From Acholeplasmatales bacterium (lineage in GTDB: Bacteria > Bacillota_I > Bacilli_A > Acholeplasmatales > Anaeroplasmataceae), in NCBI GenBank assembly GCA_900770055.1, contig CAAGJD010000180.1, positions 1 to 27,238 of the forward strand: a DNA stretch of 27,238 bases, written 5' to 3'. This document shows positions 7,379 through 16,306 of the stretch, one piece after another (positions within the stretch are counted from its first letter, which is position 1; every line of letters starts with the position of its first letter). A program made the position numbers and the translations under genes. The notes below the pieces were generated by a model, which saw only the letters and a program-made list of their open reading frames with translations, searched no databases and was not told the origin of the DNA.

Positions 7379-8144
7379 TTATTTTCACCTCTATTCTTTT
7401 TAAAAGCTCATCTATACTAAGATTATAGCTTCTATTTTGCCAAATTTCTTCAGCCTTAATTGCTTGTCCTACAAGCATATATAATCCATCCATAGAGGAA
7501 TTACATGCTTGTAAAAGCTTTGTTCTTCTTGGATTAAATATTATGTCTATAACATATTTTGCACTTTTAGCTATGTCATCAGAAATTGGAGAAGCTGATA
7601 CATTCGGATACATACCTAATGGTGTAGTATTTACAATAACATAAGGCTCTTCATTTTTTAAATCATCATAACTTATAGTGCCTTCATTTTTAGGATTTCT
7701 AGATACATAATATACCTTTCCACCTAAATCTTTAAGTGCTTTATAGATAGCTAAAGATGCACCACCAGTACCTAATATAAAGCATTTCTTATCGTTGCAT
7801 TCAACATTAAAATGCAATAATTCATTATAAAAGCCATAATAATCAGTATTAAAGCCTACTGCTTTACCATCAATTAAGGCAACAGTATTTACACTTCCAA
7901 TCTCTTTTGCTTCACTAGAAATTTCATCTAGGTACTTCATTATTTCAATCTTATATGGAATTGTAACATTATAGCCACTATATTCACCAGACTTAAGCTT
8001 GAATATATAATTTGGAAGTTCATTTTTTTCACACTCTAATAATTCATATATTGCATTTATAGATAAATCCTTAAATATTTCATTATGAATTAGAGGAGAA
8101 TAACTATGTGAAAGGTGGCCACCTAATAAGCCATACTTACTCAT
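7371..8144 (-). CDS. aroE: Shikimate dehydrogenase
   Basis: A 257-residue NADPH-dependent enzyme reducing 3-dehydroshikimate to shikimate. The substrate domain shows SHSYSPLIHN near residue 12, NVTIPYK with the catalytic Lys, and GSVNT followed by GFNTDYYGF with the substrate-binding Asp. The Rossmann domain carries GTGGAS and VNTTPLGMYP. The C-terminal GLYMLVGQAIKAEEIW is typical. It overlaps chorismate mutase upstream and aroC downstream by 8 bases each, so the genes are probably translationally coupled. The ATG at 8144 has AAAGGT at suitable spacing. Confidence 0.96.
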   Translation of the reverse strand: MSKYGLLGGHLSHSYSPLIHNEIFKDLSINAIYELLECEKNELPNYIFKLKSGEYSGYNVTIPYKIEIMKYLDEISSEAKEIGSVNTVALIDGKAVGFNTDYYGFYNELLHFNVECNDKKCFILGTGGASLAIYKALKDLGGKVYYVSRNPKNEGTISYDDLKNEEPYVIVNTTPLGMYPNVSASPISDDIAKSAKYVIDIIFNPRRTKLLQACNSSMDGLYMLVGQAIKAEEIWQNRSYNLSIDELLKRIEVKINE

Positions 8145-8433
8145 TTTTAGTACCTTTATAAGTATTAATTAATTCTTTTTGATATTCTTTTGAAGCTTTT
8201 AATACTCCATCAAAGAATGTTAAATAATAAGGCTCTAATTTTTTATTTGCTAAAAGCTCTAGGTTTCTTTTCTTGATTGAGTCTTCTCTTATTGAATCTA
8301 AAACATCAATATTATTTTCTAGCTTATAATCAGCAACCATACTTACTGCTGCCATTCTTTTAATAAATAAGGCAATCATTTCCTCATCTACTTCATTGAT
8401 AATTTCTCTTGCTTCCTCTAACTTAGTCTTCAT
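8137..8433 (-). CDS. Chorismate mutase (AroQ class), stand-alone
   Basis: A roughly 98-residue all-helical AroQ-type domain converting chorismate to prephenate. The family pattern is visible: a first helix LEEAREIINEVDEEMIALFIKR with the conserved Arg, a VADYK stretch with the substrate Lys, and an IREDSIKKR region. It is free-standing, not fused to prephenate dehydratase or DAHP synthase. The frame extends to a TTG at 8439, 5 bases from AGGAGG; the ATG at 8433 is 11 bases away. I chose ATG because it matches the family start, but the TTG is possible. The gene overlaps aroA by about 11 bases and aroE by 8. Confidence 0.88.
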   Translation of the reverse strand: MKTKLEEAREIINEVDEEMIALFIKRMAAVSMVADYKLENNIDVLDSIREDSIKKRNLELLANKKLEPYYLTFFDGVLKASKEYQKELINTYKGTKNE

Positions 8434-9688
8434 ATTCAATAATACCTCCTAATCTCCTAAATTCATTCCAAAAGCTTGGAAATGATTTTGAAACACATCC
8501 AGCATTTAATATTTTAAGGTCTTCGTTAATTATTAAAGATACCATAGCTAAACTCATTGCGACTCTATGGTCATTATGAGAATCAACTATACCACCATGA
8601 AGCTTATCGACTCCATAAATAACCATACCATCAGGATTTTCTTCAATTTTAGCTCCTAGCTTTTCAAGTTCAAGTCTCATACATGTGATTCTATCACATT
8701 CTTTTATTCTTAATCTTGCAGCATTAATAAATTCACTTTTATCACTTGCAACACTTGCTAAAACAGTAAGTGCCGGACCTAAATCTGGTGATTGTGCAAA
8801 ATCTATAACACATCCATTTAATTTAGGAGCTGTCGCCTTTAAAATACCCTTGTTATATTCTATTTTAGCACCAAATTGCGCTACATCCTCTATTATCTTC
8901 TTATCACCTTGATGTGAGCTCATATTCATTGCTAATAGGTTAATATCAGCCCCAAAGCAATTTGCTAATAAGAAAAATGCAGATTGAGAGAAATCTCCTT
9001 CAATAGTATAATCATATGGCTTATAGACTTGATTACCCTTAACTATAAATTTCTTGTAATCCTCATTTATAATTTCTATACCAAATTTATTTAGCATGTC
9101 AAGTGTTAGGTCAATATAACCTTTAGATTCTAAATTAGTTGTAATATTAATTACACTATCCCCTTCAAGCATAGGTAGCGCATATAATAAGCCTGTAATG
9201 AATTGGCTTGAAATATCGCCTCTAATATTATATTCACCACTTTTAATTCCACCATTTACATAAAGTGGTAAATAGTTTTCTTCCTTTTTATATTCAATAC
9301 CTTGCTTATCAAATATTTCTAAGAAGGTATCTAATGGTCTTTTTACTAAATGATTCTGACCAACAAAGGTAATTGGTGAATTATCAACTAAAGCAATTGG
9401 TATCATAAATCTAATAGTTGAACCACTTTCATTTGCATCAATTACATTATTTACTCTTTTTACTTTGGAACCATATATTTCTAATGAATCCTCATGCTCA
9501 ATAATAGAAGCACCACAGGCCCTCATTGCGTTTATTGTTGCCTTAATATCATTAGAGAATAATACATTAGAAATGACACTTTTCCCTTCTGCAAGGCAAG
9601 CAGCAATTATTGCTCTATGTGATAAGCTTTTAGAAGGTGGTATTACTATATCACCATGAAGCTTAGATGGCTTAATAATTACATTCAT
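8423..9688 (-). CDS. aroA: 3-phosphoshikimate 1-carboxyvinyltransferase (EPSP synthase)
   Basis: A roughly 421-residue enzyme joining shikimate 3-phosphate and PEP to give EPSP. Landmarks are PPSKSLSHRAIIAA near the N-terminus, ESGSTIRFMIPIAL, RPLDTFLE, DISSQFITGLLYALP, EGDFSQSAFF, DLGPALTVLAS, RIKECDRI and DSHNDHRVAMSLA. The frame runs to a GTG at 9697. The ATG at 9688 is preferred because AAAGGAG lies 8 bases upstream and this ATG overlaps the aroB stop as ATGA, a typical coupled junction. A normal-length, complete member of the pathway cluster. Confidence 0.97.
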   Translation of the reverse strand: MNVIIKPSKLHGDIVIPPSKSLSHRAIIAACLAEGKSVISNVLFSNDIKATINAMRACGASIIEHEDSLEIYGSKVKRVNNVIDANESGSTIRFMIPIALVDNSPITFVGQNHLVKRPLDTFLEIFDKQGIEYKKEENYLPLYVNGGIKSGEYNIRGDISSQFITGLLYALPMLEGDSVINITTNLESKGYIDLTLDMLNKFGIEIINEDYKKFIVKGNQVYKPYDYTIEGDFSQSAFFLLANCFGADINLLAMNMSSHQGDKKIIEDVAQFGAKIEYNKGILKATAPKLNGCVIDFAQSPDLGPALTVLASVASDKSEFINAARLRIKECDRITCMRLELEKLGAKIEENPDGMVIYGVDKLHGGIVDSHNDHRVAMSLAMVSLIINEDLKILNAGCVSKSFPSFWNEFRRLGGIIEYED

Positions 9689-10713
9689 GCTAGCCACTCC
9701 TTTATCTGTTGTTCTGTCATTTTATAAATAATACACTCCCCTGGTTTAGTTAATAGGATAAAATTAATTGTTCCTGCAATGTTTTTCTTATCATAAAAAA
9801 CATCCTTTAAATAATCCTTATAATTAAAATTTTCAGTTGGTAAATCATAAAACTTTAAAATATTATAGATAATATCATAACATGATTTATCTGTAATACC
9901 TAAATCTATACCCATATCTATCGCCATTAACATTCCAATAGCTACTGCCTCACCATGCTTATAGCCATATTTCAATTCTATTGCGTGACCGAAGGTATGA
10001 CCAAAATTCAAAGTCATTCTTTCTTTTAAATCAAATTCATCAAGCTCTACAACTCTTTTTTTGACAGTTAAGCTTTCATAAATAATATCCTCATTTATTT
10101 CAGGCTTATTAAATAATGAATCTAATAATGCTTTATTACCAATAGCGCCATGCTTAATTAGCTCACCCATACCATTATTAAATTCTCTATTATTTAAAGT
10201 TTTTAATACCATTGGATCAATTAAAACCATTGAAGGCTGTTTAAAAGCACCAATAATATTTTTTCTATTATAAAAATCAATCCCTGTTTTTCCACCAATA
10301 GATGAATCCATTTGACTTAATAGTGATGTAGGAATGCCAACATATGGTATTCCTCTATATAGTGTTGCGGCAACAAAACCGCATAAATCACCAATAACAC
10401 CACCACCTAAAGCTATCAATAGGTTATTTCTTCTAATATCTTTTTTTATTAGTTCTTCACATACATAAGCATATTGTGATAAAACCTTTGACTCTTCACC
10501 ATGTGGAATAATAACATAATCAACTGCATAGCTTTTTTCAAGTGCCTTAATAACCTTATCTAAATAAAGCTTACTAACATTATCATCAGTTAAGATATAG
10601 ATATTCTTATTGCTATAAATTGTGCTAATATATTTTAAAATATCATTTATTAAGTTGTTTTCAATAATTATTTCATATGATGAATTCTTTAGGTTTATAT
10701 TAAGCTTTCTCAC
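9685..10713 (-). CDS. aroB: 3-dehydroquinate synthase
   Basis: A 342-residue NAD- and metal-dependent enzyme cyclising DAHP to 3-dehydroquinate. Visible motifs are HGEESK, LGGGVIGDLCGFVAATLYRG, GIPTSLLSQMDSSIGGKTGID, and the metal-binding region NFGHTFGHAIE followed by YKHGEAVAIGM. The start is a GTG at 10713 that overlaps the tyrA TGA as GTGA, a four-base coupled junction. The end overlaps the aroA ATG as ATGA. Confidence 0.97.
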   Translation of the reverse strand: MRKLNINLKNSSYEIIIENNLINDILKYISTIYSNKNIYILTDDNVSKLYLDKVIKALEKSYAVDYVIIPHGEESKVLSQYAYVCEELIKKDIRRNNLLIALGGGVIGDLCGFVAATLYRGIPYVGIPTSLLSQMDSSIGGKTGIDFYNRKNIIGAFKQPSMVLIDPMVLKTLNNREFNNGMGELIKHGAIGNKALLDSLFNKPEINEDIIYESLTVKKRVVELDEFDLKERMTLNFGHTFGHAIELKYGYKHGEAVAIGMLMAIDMGIDLGITDKSCYDIIYNILKFYDLPTENFNYKDYLKDVFYDKKNIAGTINFILLTKPGECIIYKMTEQQIKEWLA

Positions 10714-11540
10714 TTTTCCATCTCTTTTCTAATCTTTGTTGATGATCTAAATAGTTTAACTAAGGTTTCCTTATCATTTCTTAATAAAGCCATTCTTAAG
10801 GTACTTAATTCCTGTTCAAAGGCCTCTATATGTTCTAAAAGATATAATCTATTTTCTAAAAATAATTCACTCCATAGGCTTTCATTAATCATCGCAATTC
10901 TTGTTAAATCTCGATATGAATCACCTATATAAAGCTTTGTGTCAATATCACTATCACTATTAACTAATGATACTGCAATAGCGTGTGTTAATTGGCTTGT
11001 AAAGCCAATCATACGATCATGCTTTTTAATACTCATTACAGATATTTTACTAAAGCCTAAATCAGTACCAATTTTCTTTAATAATTCTATTTTATCCTCA
11101 CAATCCTCTATTGTTGGTGTAATAAGAAAGTTAGCTCCCTCAAAAACACATTCCTTAGAATACTTAATTCCTATTTTTTCTCTACCAGCCATAGGGTGAT
11201 GTGAAATATAGATTGCTGGTGCTGATAATGCTACTGCATCTTCAACAAATGATGATTTAACACCACATACGTCAGTAATTAATTGATTTTCTTTAAATAA
11301 ACTATTGTTTTCCTTTAGAAAATCTAAAATTGTCTGAGGATAGATGCCTAAAACAATAACATCCATATCAGAAATATATTTTTTAGGATCAATATCTCCA
11401 TCTAATATAAAATTGTTTTCTTTTGCGTAATTAATTGATTCTTGATTAATATCACTACCATATACCTCATATCCTTTATTAGAAAGTCTATAGGCATAAG
11501 CTCCACCAATTAATCCTAAACCTACAATTAGTATCTTCAT
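10710..11540 (-). CDS. tyrA: Prephenate dehydrogenase
   Basis: A 276-residue NAD(P)-dependent enzyme oxidatively decarboxylating prephenate to 4-hydroxyphenylpyruvate for tyrosine. The Rossmann fold starts at residue 3 (ILIVGLGLIGGAYA), with an acidic residue after strand 2 (YGSDIN). The family motif HHPMAGREKIG is present near the middle. The C-terminal helical domain lacks an obvious ACT domain, so there is no sign of feedback control within this protein. It follows aroF after only 3 bases and overlaps aroB by 4. Confidence 0.93.
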   Translation of the reverse strand: MKILIVGLGLIGGAYAYRLSNKGYEVYGSDINQESINYAKENNFILDGDIDPKKYISDMDVIVLGIYPQTILDFLKENNSLFKENQLITDVCGVKSSFVEDAVALSAPAIYISHHPMAGREKIGIKYSKECVFEGANFLITPTIEDCEDKIELLKKIGTDLGFSKISVMSIKKHDRMIGFTSQLTHAIAVSLVNSDSDIDTKLYIGDSYRDLTRIAMINESLWSELFLENRLYLLEHIEAFEQELSTLRMALLRNDKETLVKLFRSSTKIRKEMEK

Positions 11541-11543
11541 AAG

Positions 11544-12557
11544 CTACATCTCTTTTTCTACAATTGGAGCAATTAATTTTAATTTCTTCATCATTCTATC
11601 GAATTTCTTAGGCTTTAAGCTTTGAGCACCATCACATAAAGCATGCTCTGGATCATTATGAACCTCAACAATAATACCATCAGCTCCTACAGCAAGTGCT
11701 GCCTGAGATAAGCCCTCAACCATATTCCATTTTCCTGCAGAATGAGAAGGATCAATAATAACTGGTAAGTGGGATAGTTCCTTAACTGCAAGTACAGCAG
11801 ATAAATCTAAGGTATTTCTTGTGTATTTTTCAAAGGTTCTAATACCTCTTTCACATAAAATAACCTTATTATTACCACCAGCCATAATATATTCAGCTGC
11901 CATTAGCCATTCTTCGATAGTTGCTGATAAACCTCTTTTTAACAAAATAGGCTTATCAATTTTACCAAGTGCCTTTAATAAATGGAAGTTTTGCATATTT
12001 CTTGCACCAACCTGAATAATATCAACCTTTTCAACAAATAAAGGTATCATATCTTCACTCATAATTTCAGTAATGATAGGTAATCCAGTTTCTTCTCTTG
12101 CTTCCTCTAAAAGCTTTAAGCCTTCAAGCTCAAGCCCTTGGAATGCATATGGAGATGTTCTTGGCTTAAAAGCTCCACCTCTTAATATCTTAGCACCAGA
12201 TTCTTTTACCTCTTTAGCTATTTCACAAATTTGATCATGGTTTTCTACAGAACATGGTCCTGCCATAACTGTAAATGTTCCACCACCAATTTTTATTCCT
12301 TTTACATCAATTATTGTTGGTTCTGGATGGAAAACCTTTGATGCCTTTTTATAAGGTGACTGAATTCTTGTTACCTCACCAACACCCTTTAATTGACTAA
12401 CATCCTCAACAGATAAAATCGATGTATCACCAATAATACCTAATACCTTAAATGTTTCTCCTGATATTACTTGTATTTCTAATCCTTTATCTGTAAAATA
12501 CTTTTTTAGATTAACAAACTCTTGTTCAGTTATGTTTTGTTTAGCTCTAATAATCAT
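11544..12557 (-). CDS. aroF: 3-deoxy-7-phosphoheptulonate (DAHP) synthase, Thermotoga-type
   Basis: A 337-residue enzyme condensing PEP and erythrose 4-phosphate, the entry to the shikimate pathway. Residues 1-70 form the ferredoxin-like regulatory domain of the T. maritima type (MIIRAKQNITEQEF... VLGIIGD), which mediates Tyr/Phe feedback in that family. The barrel follows: GPCSVEN, LRGGAFKPRTSPYAFQG, QVGARNMQNF, LLKRG, CERGIRTFEKYTRNTLD, DPSHSAGK and EVHNDPEHALCDGAQSL. An in-frame ATG at 12566 is only 3 bases from AAGGAG. The ATG at 12557 (12 bases) matches the family start and is preferred. First gene of the operon. Confidence 0.95.
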   Translation of the reverse strand: MIIRAKQNITEQEFVNLKKYFTDKGLEIQVISGETFKVLGIIGDTSILSVEDVSQLKGVGEVTRIQSPYKKASKVFHPEPTIIDVKGIKIGGGTFTVMAGPCSVENHDQICEIAKEVKESGAKILRGGAFKPRTSPYAFQGLELEGLKLLEEAREETGLPIITEIMSEDMIPLFVEKVDIIQVGARNMQNFHLLKALGKIDKPILLKRGLSATIEEWLMAAEYIMAGGNNKVILCERGIRTFEKYTRNTLDLSAVLAVKELSHLPVIIDPSHSAGKWNMVEGLSQAALAVGADGIIVEVHNDPEHALCDGAQSLKPKKFDRMMKKLKLIAPIVEKEM

Positions 12558-12608
12558 ATAAATCATCTACTCCTTACTACAATATTTTAAACAAAATATT
12601 TACAAAGT

Positions 12609-12637
12609 ATTATACTATAAAAATGCCTTTTTATCAA
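12609..12637 (-). promoter_or_regulatory. Promoter of the aromatic operon
   Basis: On the minus strand, TTGATA (12637-12632), a 17-base spacer and TATAAT (12614-12609) predict a start near 12602 and a leader of only about 45 bases. That leader is too short for a T-box or a trp-type peptide attenuator. I see no Phe/Tyr/Trp-rich leader ORF, so leader-based control of the operon is unlikely. Confidence 0.85.
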
Positions 12638-12675
12638 TAATAACCCCTTATTTATCCGCCTAACATTATAAAAAT

Positions 12676-12698
12676 AAAAGAGAGACTAGCTCTCTTTT
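12676..12698 (-). terminator. Terminator of the ABC exporter operon
   Basis: AAAAGAGAG (12676-12684) pairs with CTCTCTTTT (12690-12698) around a five-base loop that contains the ABC gene's TAG stop. On the minus strand it is followed by a T-rich run. It separates the exporter from the aro promoter immediately downstream. Confidence 0.85.
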
Positions 12699-14464
12699 TC
12701 ATTTAATCCTTTAAATTGTGAATCATACATATCCTTATAGGTAGGACAATTATCATAAAGTTCATTATGAGTTCCCTTGCCAACAATAATTCCTTTATCT
12801 AAAACTATTATTTCATCAGCATTCTTTATTGTTGATAATCTATGGGCAATTATAAATGTAGTTCTACCCTTTGACACAACATCCATCGCATGCTTGATTT
12901 TATTTTCAGTATCAGAATCAATATTAGCAGTAGCCTCATCTAATACTAGAATTTTAGGATTTCTTAATAAGATTCTTGCGAAAGATATTAATTGCTTTTC
13001 GCCTAATGATAAATTTTCACCTCTAAAGGATATTGGCATATTTAATCCCATATCTGTCTTGTTAAGCATGTATCCCGCACCAACATACTCTAATACCTTA
13101 ATAACCTCCTCATCACTATAATCTCTATCCATAGTGATATTTGATTTGATTGTACCAGCAAATAAAGCAGGTGTTTGAAGGACTATTCCTAAATTCTTTC
13201 TATAAGAAGCTTTATTATATTCTTTAATATCTACACCGTCAACCTTTAAGCTACCCTCTTGATAATCGTTATAGCCAAGTAATAAATTCATTAGTGATGA
13301 TTTACCACTACCAGTATGTCCAACAATACCAATAGTTTTACCGGCATCAACATGAAGTGATAAATTATGTAAAACATCCTTGCCTTCAACATAAGCAAAT
13401 GTTATGTTTTCAAAATCAACATCGCCTCTAATACTATCTGGTGCTAAAGCTCCATCATGAATTCTTGTGTCATCATTTTCTTCAATAAAGCCAAATACAC
13501 GAGTAGAGCCTACTAAGGAGTCCTCAAGCTCATTTAAATTTTGGAATATTGCGTTAATAGGATTAATCATCTTATCAAGATTTTCAACAAATGCTGATAC
13601 TAAGCCAATAGATATAACAGCACCAGCAATAGATATACTAGTAAAGCCTAAATACATTAATAATGATATTTCAGCTGTTCTTTTAATTAATGATAAAAGC
13701 TCCCAACCAAAATAAATATTTACTGAATTAGCCTTTCGATCATTTTTAACATATCTTTTACATAAGCCACGATACTCATCAAGCATTTCATCTTCTTGAT
13801 TAAAATCTTGAATAATTAAGGCTCCTGTTATTAATTCATTTAGCTTTCCTGTAATTCTTGAACCAGTTTCTCTTAAATCTAGATAGAAGGTATGTACCTT
13901 CTTTCTATAAAGAGTAATCCAAATAAGAATAATCGGAAGAATGATTAAAATTAATAAGCCAAGCATAGGTTCTAGAATAATAACACCAACATAAACTATT
14001 ATAATGTTGATTATAGCATTAAATATACTAAACATAGTCGTATAAAAAATTCTAACTCCACCACTATCAGAAGTAATCTTAGAAACGATTTTTCCATCTG
14101 GTTCAAGTGAAAAATAATCAACTGGTAAGTAATTTATTTTTTCGATTGCCTCTTCTCTTATTCTTTTTTCAATATGCATACCTGTTAAAGTATTTATATA
14201 CTGAAATGCATATCTTGATATCGCAAGTAATGCTATTACTACAGCATATAAAATCAATGCTTGAATTATATTAGAATATAAATTATTAGGAAGTAGCTCA
14301 TCAATTATATATTTTGTGATAAATGGTGTAAATGCTGATAATAATGATATTATTAAGCATAATATGATAGTTACAAAAAATAATCCTAATTCTTTTTTTA
14401 TATAAGGAATTGTTCTTCTTAGAAGGTCAGTTTTCTTAAGTAGCTCTTTATCTTTCTTAGCCAT
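12686..14464 (-). CDS. ABC exporter half-transporter, consensus-Walker-B subunit
   Basis: A 592-residue type-IV ABC exporter: a six-helix membrane domain (about residues 20-310) fused to an ATPase domain. Walker A is GHTGSGKSS (382-390), the Q-loop is VLQTPALF, the signature is the divergent LSLGE, Walker B is ILVLDEATANID with the catalytic Glu near 509, and the H-loop is IIAHRLST. Together with its neighbour this forms a heterodimer of the BmrCD/YheIH/TM287-288 kind. The intact Glu with a degenerate signature is the expected complement. The frame reaches a TTG at 14473, but the ATG at 14464 has GGAGG 9 bases upstream and follows the partner's stop by one base. Substrate unknown. Confidence 0.94.
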   Translation of the reverse strand: MAKKDKELLKKTDLLRRTIPYIKKELGLFFVTIILCLIISLLSAFTPFITKYIIDELLPNNLYSNIIQALILYAVVIALLAISRYAFQYINTLTGMHIEKRIREEAIEKINYLPVDYFSLEPDGKIVSKITSDSGGVRIFYTTMFSIFNAIINIIIVYVGVIILEPMLGLLILIILPIILIWITLYRKKVHTFYLDLRETGSRITGKLNELITGALIIQDFNQEDEMLDEYRGLCKRYVKNDRKANSVNIYFGWELLSLIKRTAEISLLMYLGFTSISIAGAVISIGLVSAFVENLDKMINPINAIFQNLNELEDSLVGSTRVFGFIEENDDTRIHDGALAPDSIRGDVDFENITFAYVEGKDVLHNLSLHVDAGKTIGIVGHTGSGKSSLMNLLLGYNDYQEGSLKVDGVDIKEYNKASYRKNLGIVLQTPALFAGTIKSNITMDRDYSDEEVIKVLEYVGAGYMLNKTDMGLNMPISFRGENLSLGEKQLISFARILLRNPKILVLDEATANIDSDTENKIKHAMDVVSKGRTTFIIAHRLSTIKNADEIIVLDKGIIVGKGTHNELYDNCPTYKDMYDSQFKGLNEKES

Positions 14465-14465
14465 A

Positions 14466-16211
14466 TTACTCAACCTCCTTTGTATTCATTTGTTGTGATA
14501 TAAATTGATCATGGTACCAACCACCTAACGCCATAAGCTCAGCATGTGTACCACGTTCAATTATTCTACCATTATCTAAAACAATTATTTCATTTGCATG
14601 CATAACTGCAGATAATCTATGGGCAACTATAATATTAGTTTTATTCTTTCGATAGGTTTTAAGAGTATCAATAATATTAGCCTCAGTTTTTCCATCAACA
14701 GCTGATAGTGAATCATCCAAGATTAAAACATCCGCATCCTTTAAAAAAGCTCTAGCAATAGCTAATCTTTGTTTTTGTCCACCAGATAATGTGACACCAT
14801 ATTCACCAACAATTGTATCTAAACCAAGTGGAAGATTTTCAATATCCTTTTCAAAATCAGCTAATAATATTGCTTGCTGAATTTCAGACTCAGTTGGAGC
14901 TTCTCCACCTAAGGCAACATTAGCTAAAACCGTGCGTGAAAATAACACATGCTCCTGAGGAACATAGCCTACTCTTTTACGAACACTTTCTTGTTCAAAG
15001 CTTTCAATTTCATCACCATTAATAAATATTGTTCCTTCAATGATTGGTAATTGTCTTACTAATTGCTTAACTAATGTTGATTTACCACTACCAGTTTTAC
15101 CAACAATACCGATTGTTTCTCCGGCATTGATAGTTAAATCAATACCACTTAGAGCGTCAAATGTATCACCATTATATCTAAATGTGAAATTTCTAAATTC
15201 AATTTTTTTAACCTCATTAAGCTCAATAGCATTAGGTTTATCAATAACAACACTCTTAGAATTATATACTTCATTTAATCTATCAGCTGAAATTAGTGAT
15301 TGATAGAAATTATTAAGCATATTTCCTATCATTGTAAGTGGAGCCTGGAATAGATTTAAATACATTATAAATTGTACTAAATCAGCTATTTTTATTTGAT
15401 TTAAACTATAAAAATAAGCGCCTAAGCTATAACAAATAATAGTTGATATTGCTACAATAAGCTGAAACATTGGTTGAAAAATAACATTTATTTTTAGGTT
15501 TTTCTTTTCAACCTTGTATGCTTCATTTGAAAATCTAATATTGGAATTGTAATCCTCTTCTTCCTTTGAAAAGGCTCTAATAGTCCTAACATTTGTTATA
15601 CTTTCTAATATAGCATTACCCATATCAGAATGCTTCTCTCTAACATGCTTCCAGTTTTCCTTAACCTTAGCACGTAAAAAGAAGTTAGCAAAGAATATAG
15701 CTGATAGAGGTAAGAAACAACAAATTGCTAAAATTGGGTGAATAAAAATCATCGCAATAAATGTTACAAGAACAGTCATTGCTTCAACAAAGATATTTAA
15801 TAATCTATTTCCACCACTGAATTTAACAGTGTTAATATCACCTAAGGCTCTTGTTAATAAATCACCAGCCTGAAATCTTTCAAAGAATGTTGCATCTTGT
15901 CTTAATATGCTTTCCATATATCTATTATGTAAGGCATAATATAAGGTTGTAGTTAATTTATTTTGACATAATCTTTTTGTAGTAGCTACTAAATATATGG
16001 CTAAAATAGTGATGATGAATGGTATTAATACAGAATAGATCAAATAATCTTTAGTAAGTGTTTGATTTTCAATTCCTCTAGTTAGATTAGCAATAATAGT
16101 TGCAGGTAATAGGTTTAACCCAGTTAATATTAATCCAAAGAATACTACTAGTATATACCTATACCAGTTTTTCTTAATAAACCATCCCATACTCTTGATG
16201 AATTTCCACAT
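14466..16211 (-). CDS. ABC exporter half-transporter, degenerate-Walker-B subunit
   Basis: A 581-residue membrane-ATPase fusion. Walker A is GKTGSGKST (371-379), the signature is a canonical LSGGQ (475-479), and the H-loop is IVAHRLSA. Walker B reads VLILDDSLSAVD: Asp at residue 500 replaces the catalytic Glu. This marks the non-hydrolytic half of heterodimeric exporters. With the partner's divergent signature it builds one degenerate site, while its LSGGQ completes the active site on the other subunit. The ATG at 16211 is 8 bases from AAAGGTGG; the upstream GTG codons overlap that ribosome binding site and are unlikely starts. Drug, lipid or peptide export is possible; nothing nearby decides. 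Confidence 0.94.
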   Translation of the reverse strand: MWKFIKSMGWFIKKNWYRYILVVFFGLILTGLNLLPATIIANLTRGIENQTLTKDYLIYSVLIPFIITILAIYLVATTKRLCQNKLTTTLYYALHNRYMESILRQDATFFERFQAGDLLTRALGDINTVKFSGGNRLLNIFVEAMTVLVTFIAMIFIHPILAICCFLPLSAIFFANFFLRAKVKENWKHVREKHSDMGNAILESITNVRTIRAFSKEEEDYNSNIRFSNEAYKVEKKNLKINVIFQPMFQLIVAISTIICYSLGAYFYSLNQIKIADLVQFIMYLNLFQAPLTMIGNMLNNFYQSLISADRLNEVYNSKSVVIDKPNAIELNEVKKIEFRNFTFRYNGDTFDALSGIDLTINAGETIGIVGKTGSGKSTLVKQLVRQLPIIEGTIFINGDEIESFEQESVRKRVGYVPQEHVLFSRTVLANVALGGEAPTESEIQQAILLADFEKDIENLPLGLDTIVGEYGVTLSGGQKQRLAIARAFLKDADVLILDDSLSAVDGKTEANIIDTLKTYRKNKTNIIVAHRLSAVMHANEIIVLDNGRIIERGTHAELMALGGWYHDQFISQQMNTKEVE

Positions 16212-16233
16212 ATTTTTCACCACCTTTGTTAAA

Positions 16234-16239
16234 ATTATA
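16234..16239 (-). promoter_or_regulatory. Possible -10 box for the ABC exporter operon
   Basis: TATAAT on the minus strand lies 23 bases before the exporter start codon. The best -35 candidate at 17-base spacing is only TTTAAA, and the implied leader is very short. A terminator closes the upstream gene, so a promoter is expected in this 70-base gap, but this one is weakly supported. Confidence 0.4.
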
Positions 16240-16283
16240 ACCCTATATACTAATTATTTAAAGGAAAAACTAACGCAAAAAAA

Positions 16284-16306
16284 CAAATTAGACTAATGCT
16301 AATTTG
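16284..16306 (-). terminator. Terminator of nfo
   Basis: CAAATTAG (16284-16291) pairs with CTAATTTG (16299-16306) over a seven-base loop. A seven-T run follows on the minus strand. It begins within the last codons and stop of nfo. Confidence 0.85.

Noticed and set aside
8423..9697. Alternative genetic code (TGA as Trp) suggested by the A/T-rich, Mollicutes-like composition
   Set aside because: Tryptophan is encoded by TGG throughout and TGA acts as a stop at the aroB and tyrA ends, where overlaps with the next start codons make the ends unambiguous.
12558..12608. Possible T-box or peptide attenuator ahead of the aromatic operon
   Set aside because: The predicted leader is only about 45 bases, with no T-box consensus, no terminator stem with a U-tract and no aromatic-codon leader peptide. 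The AT-rich inverted repeat there is weak.
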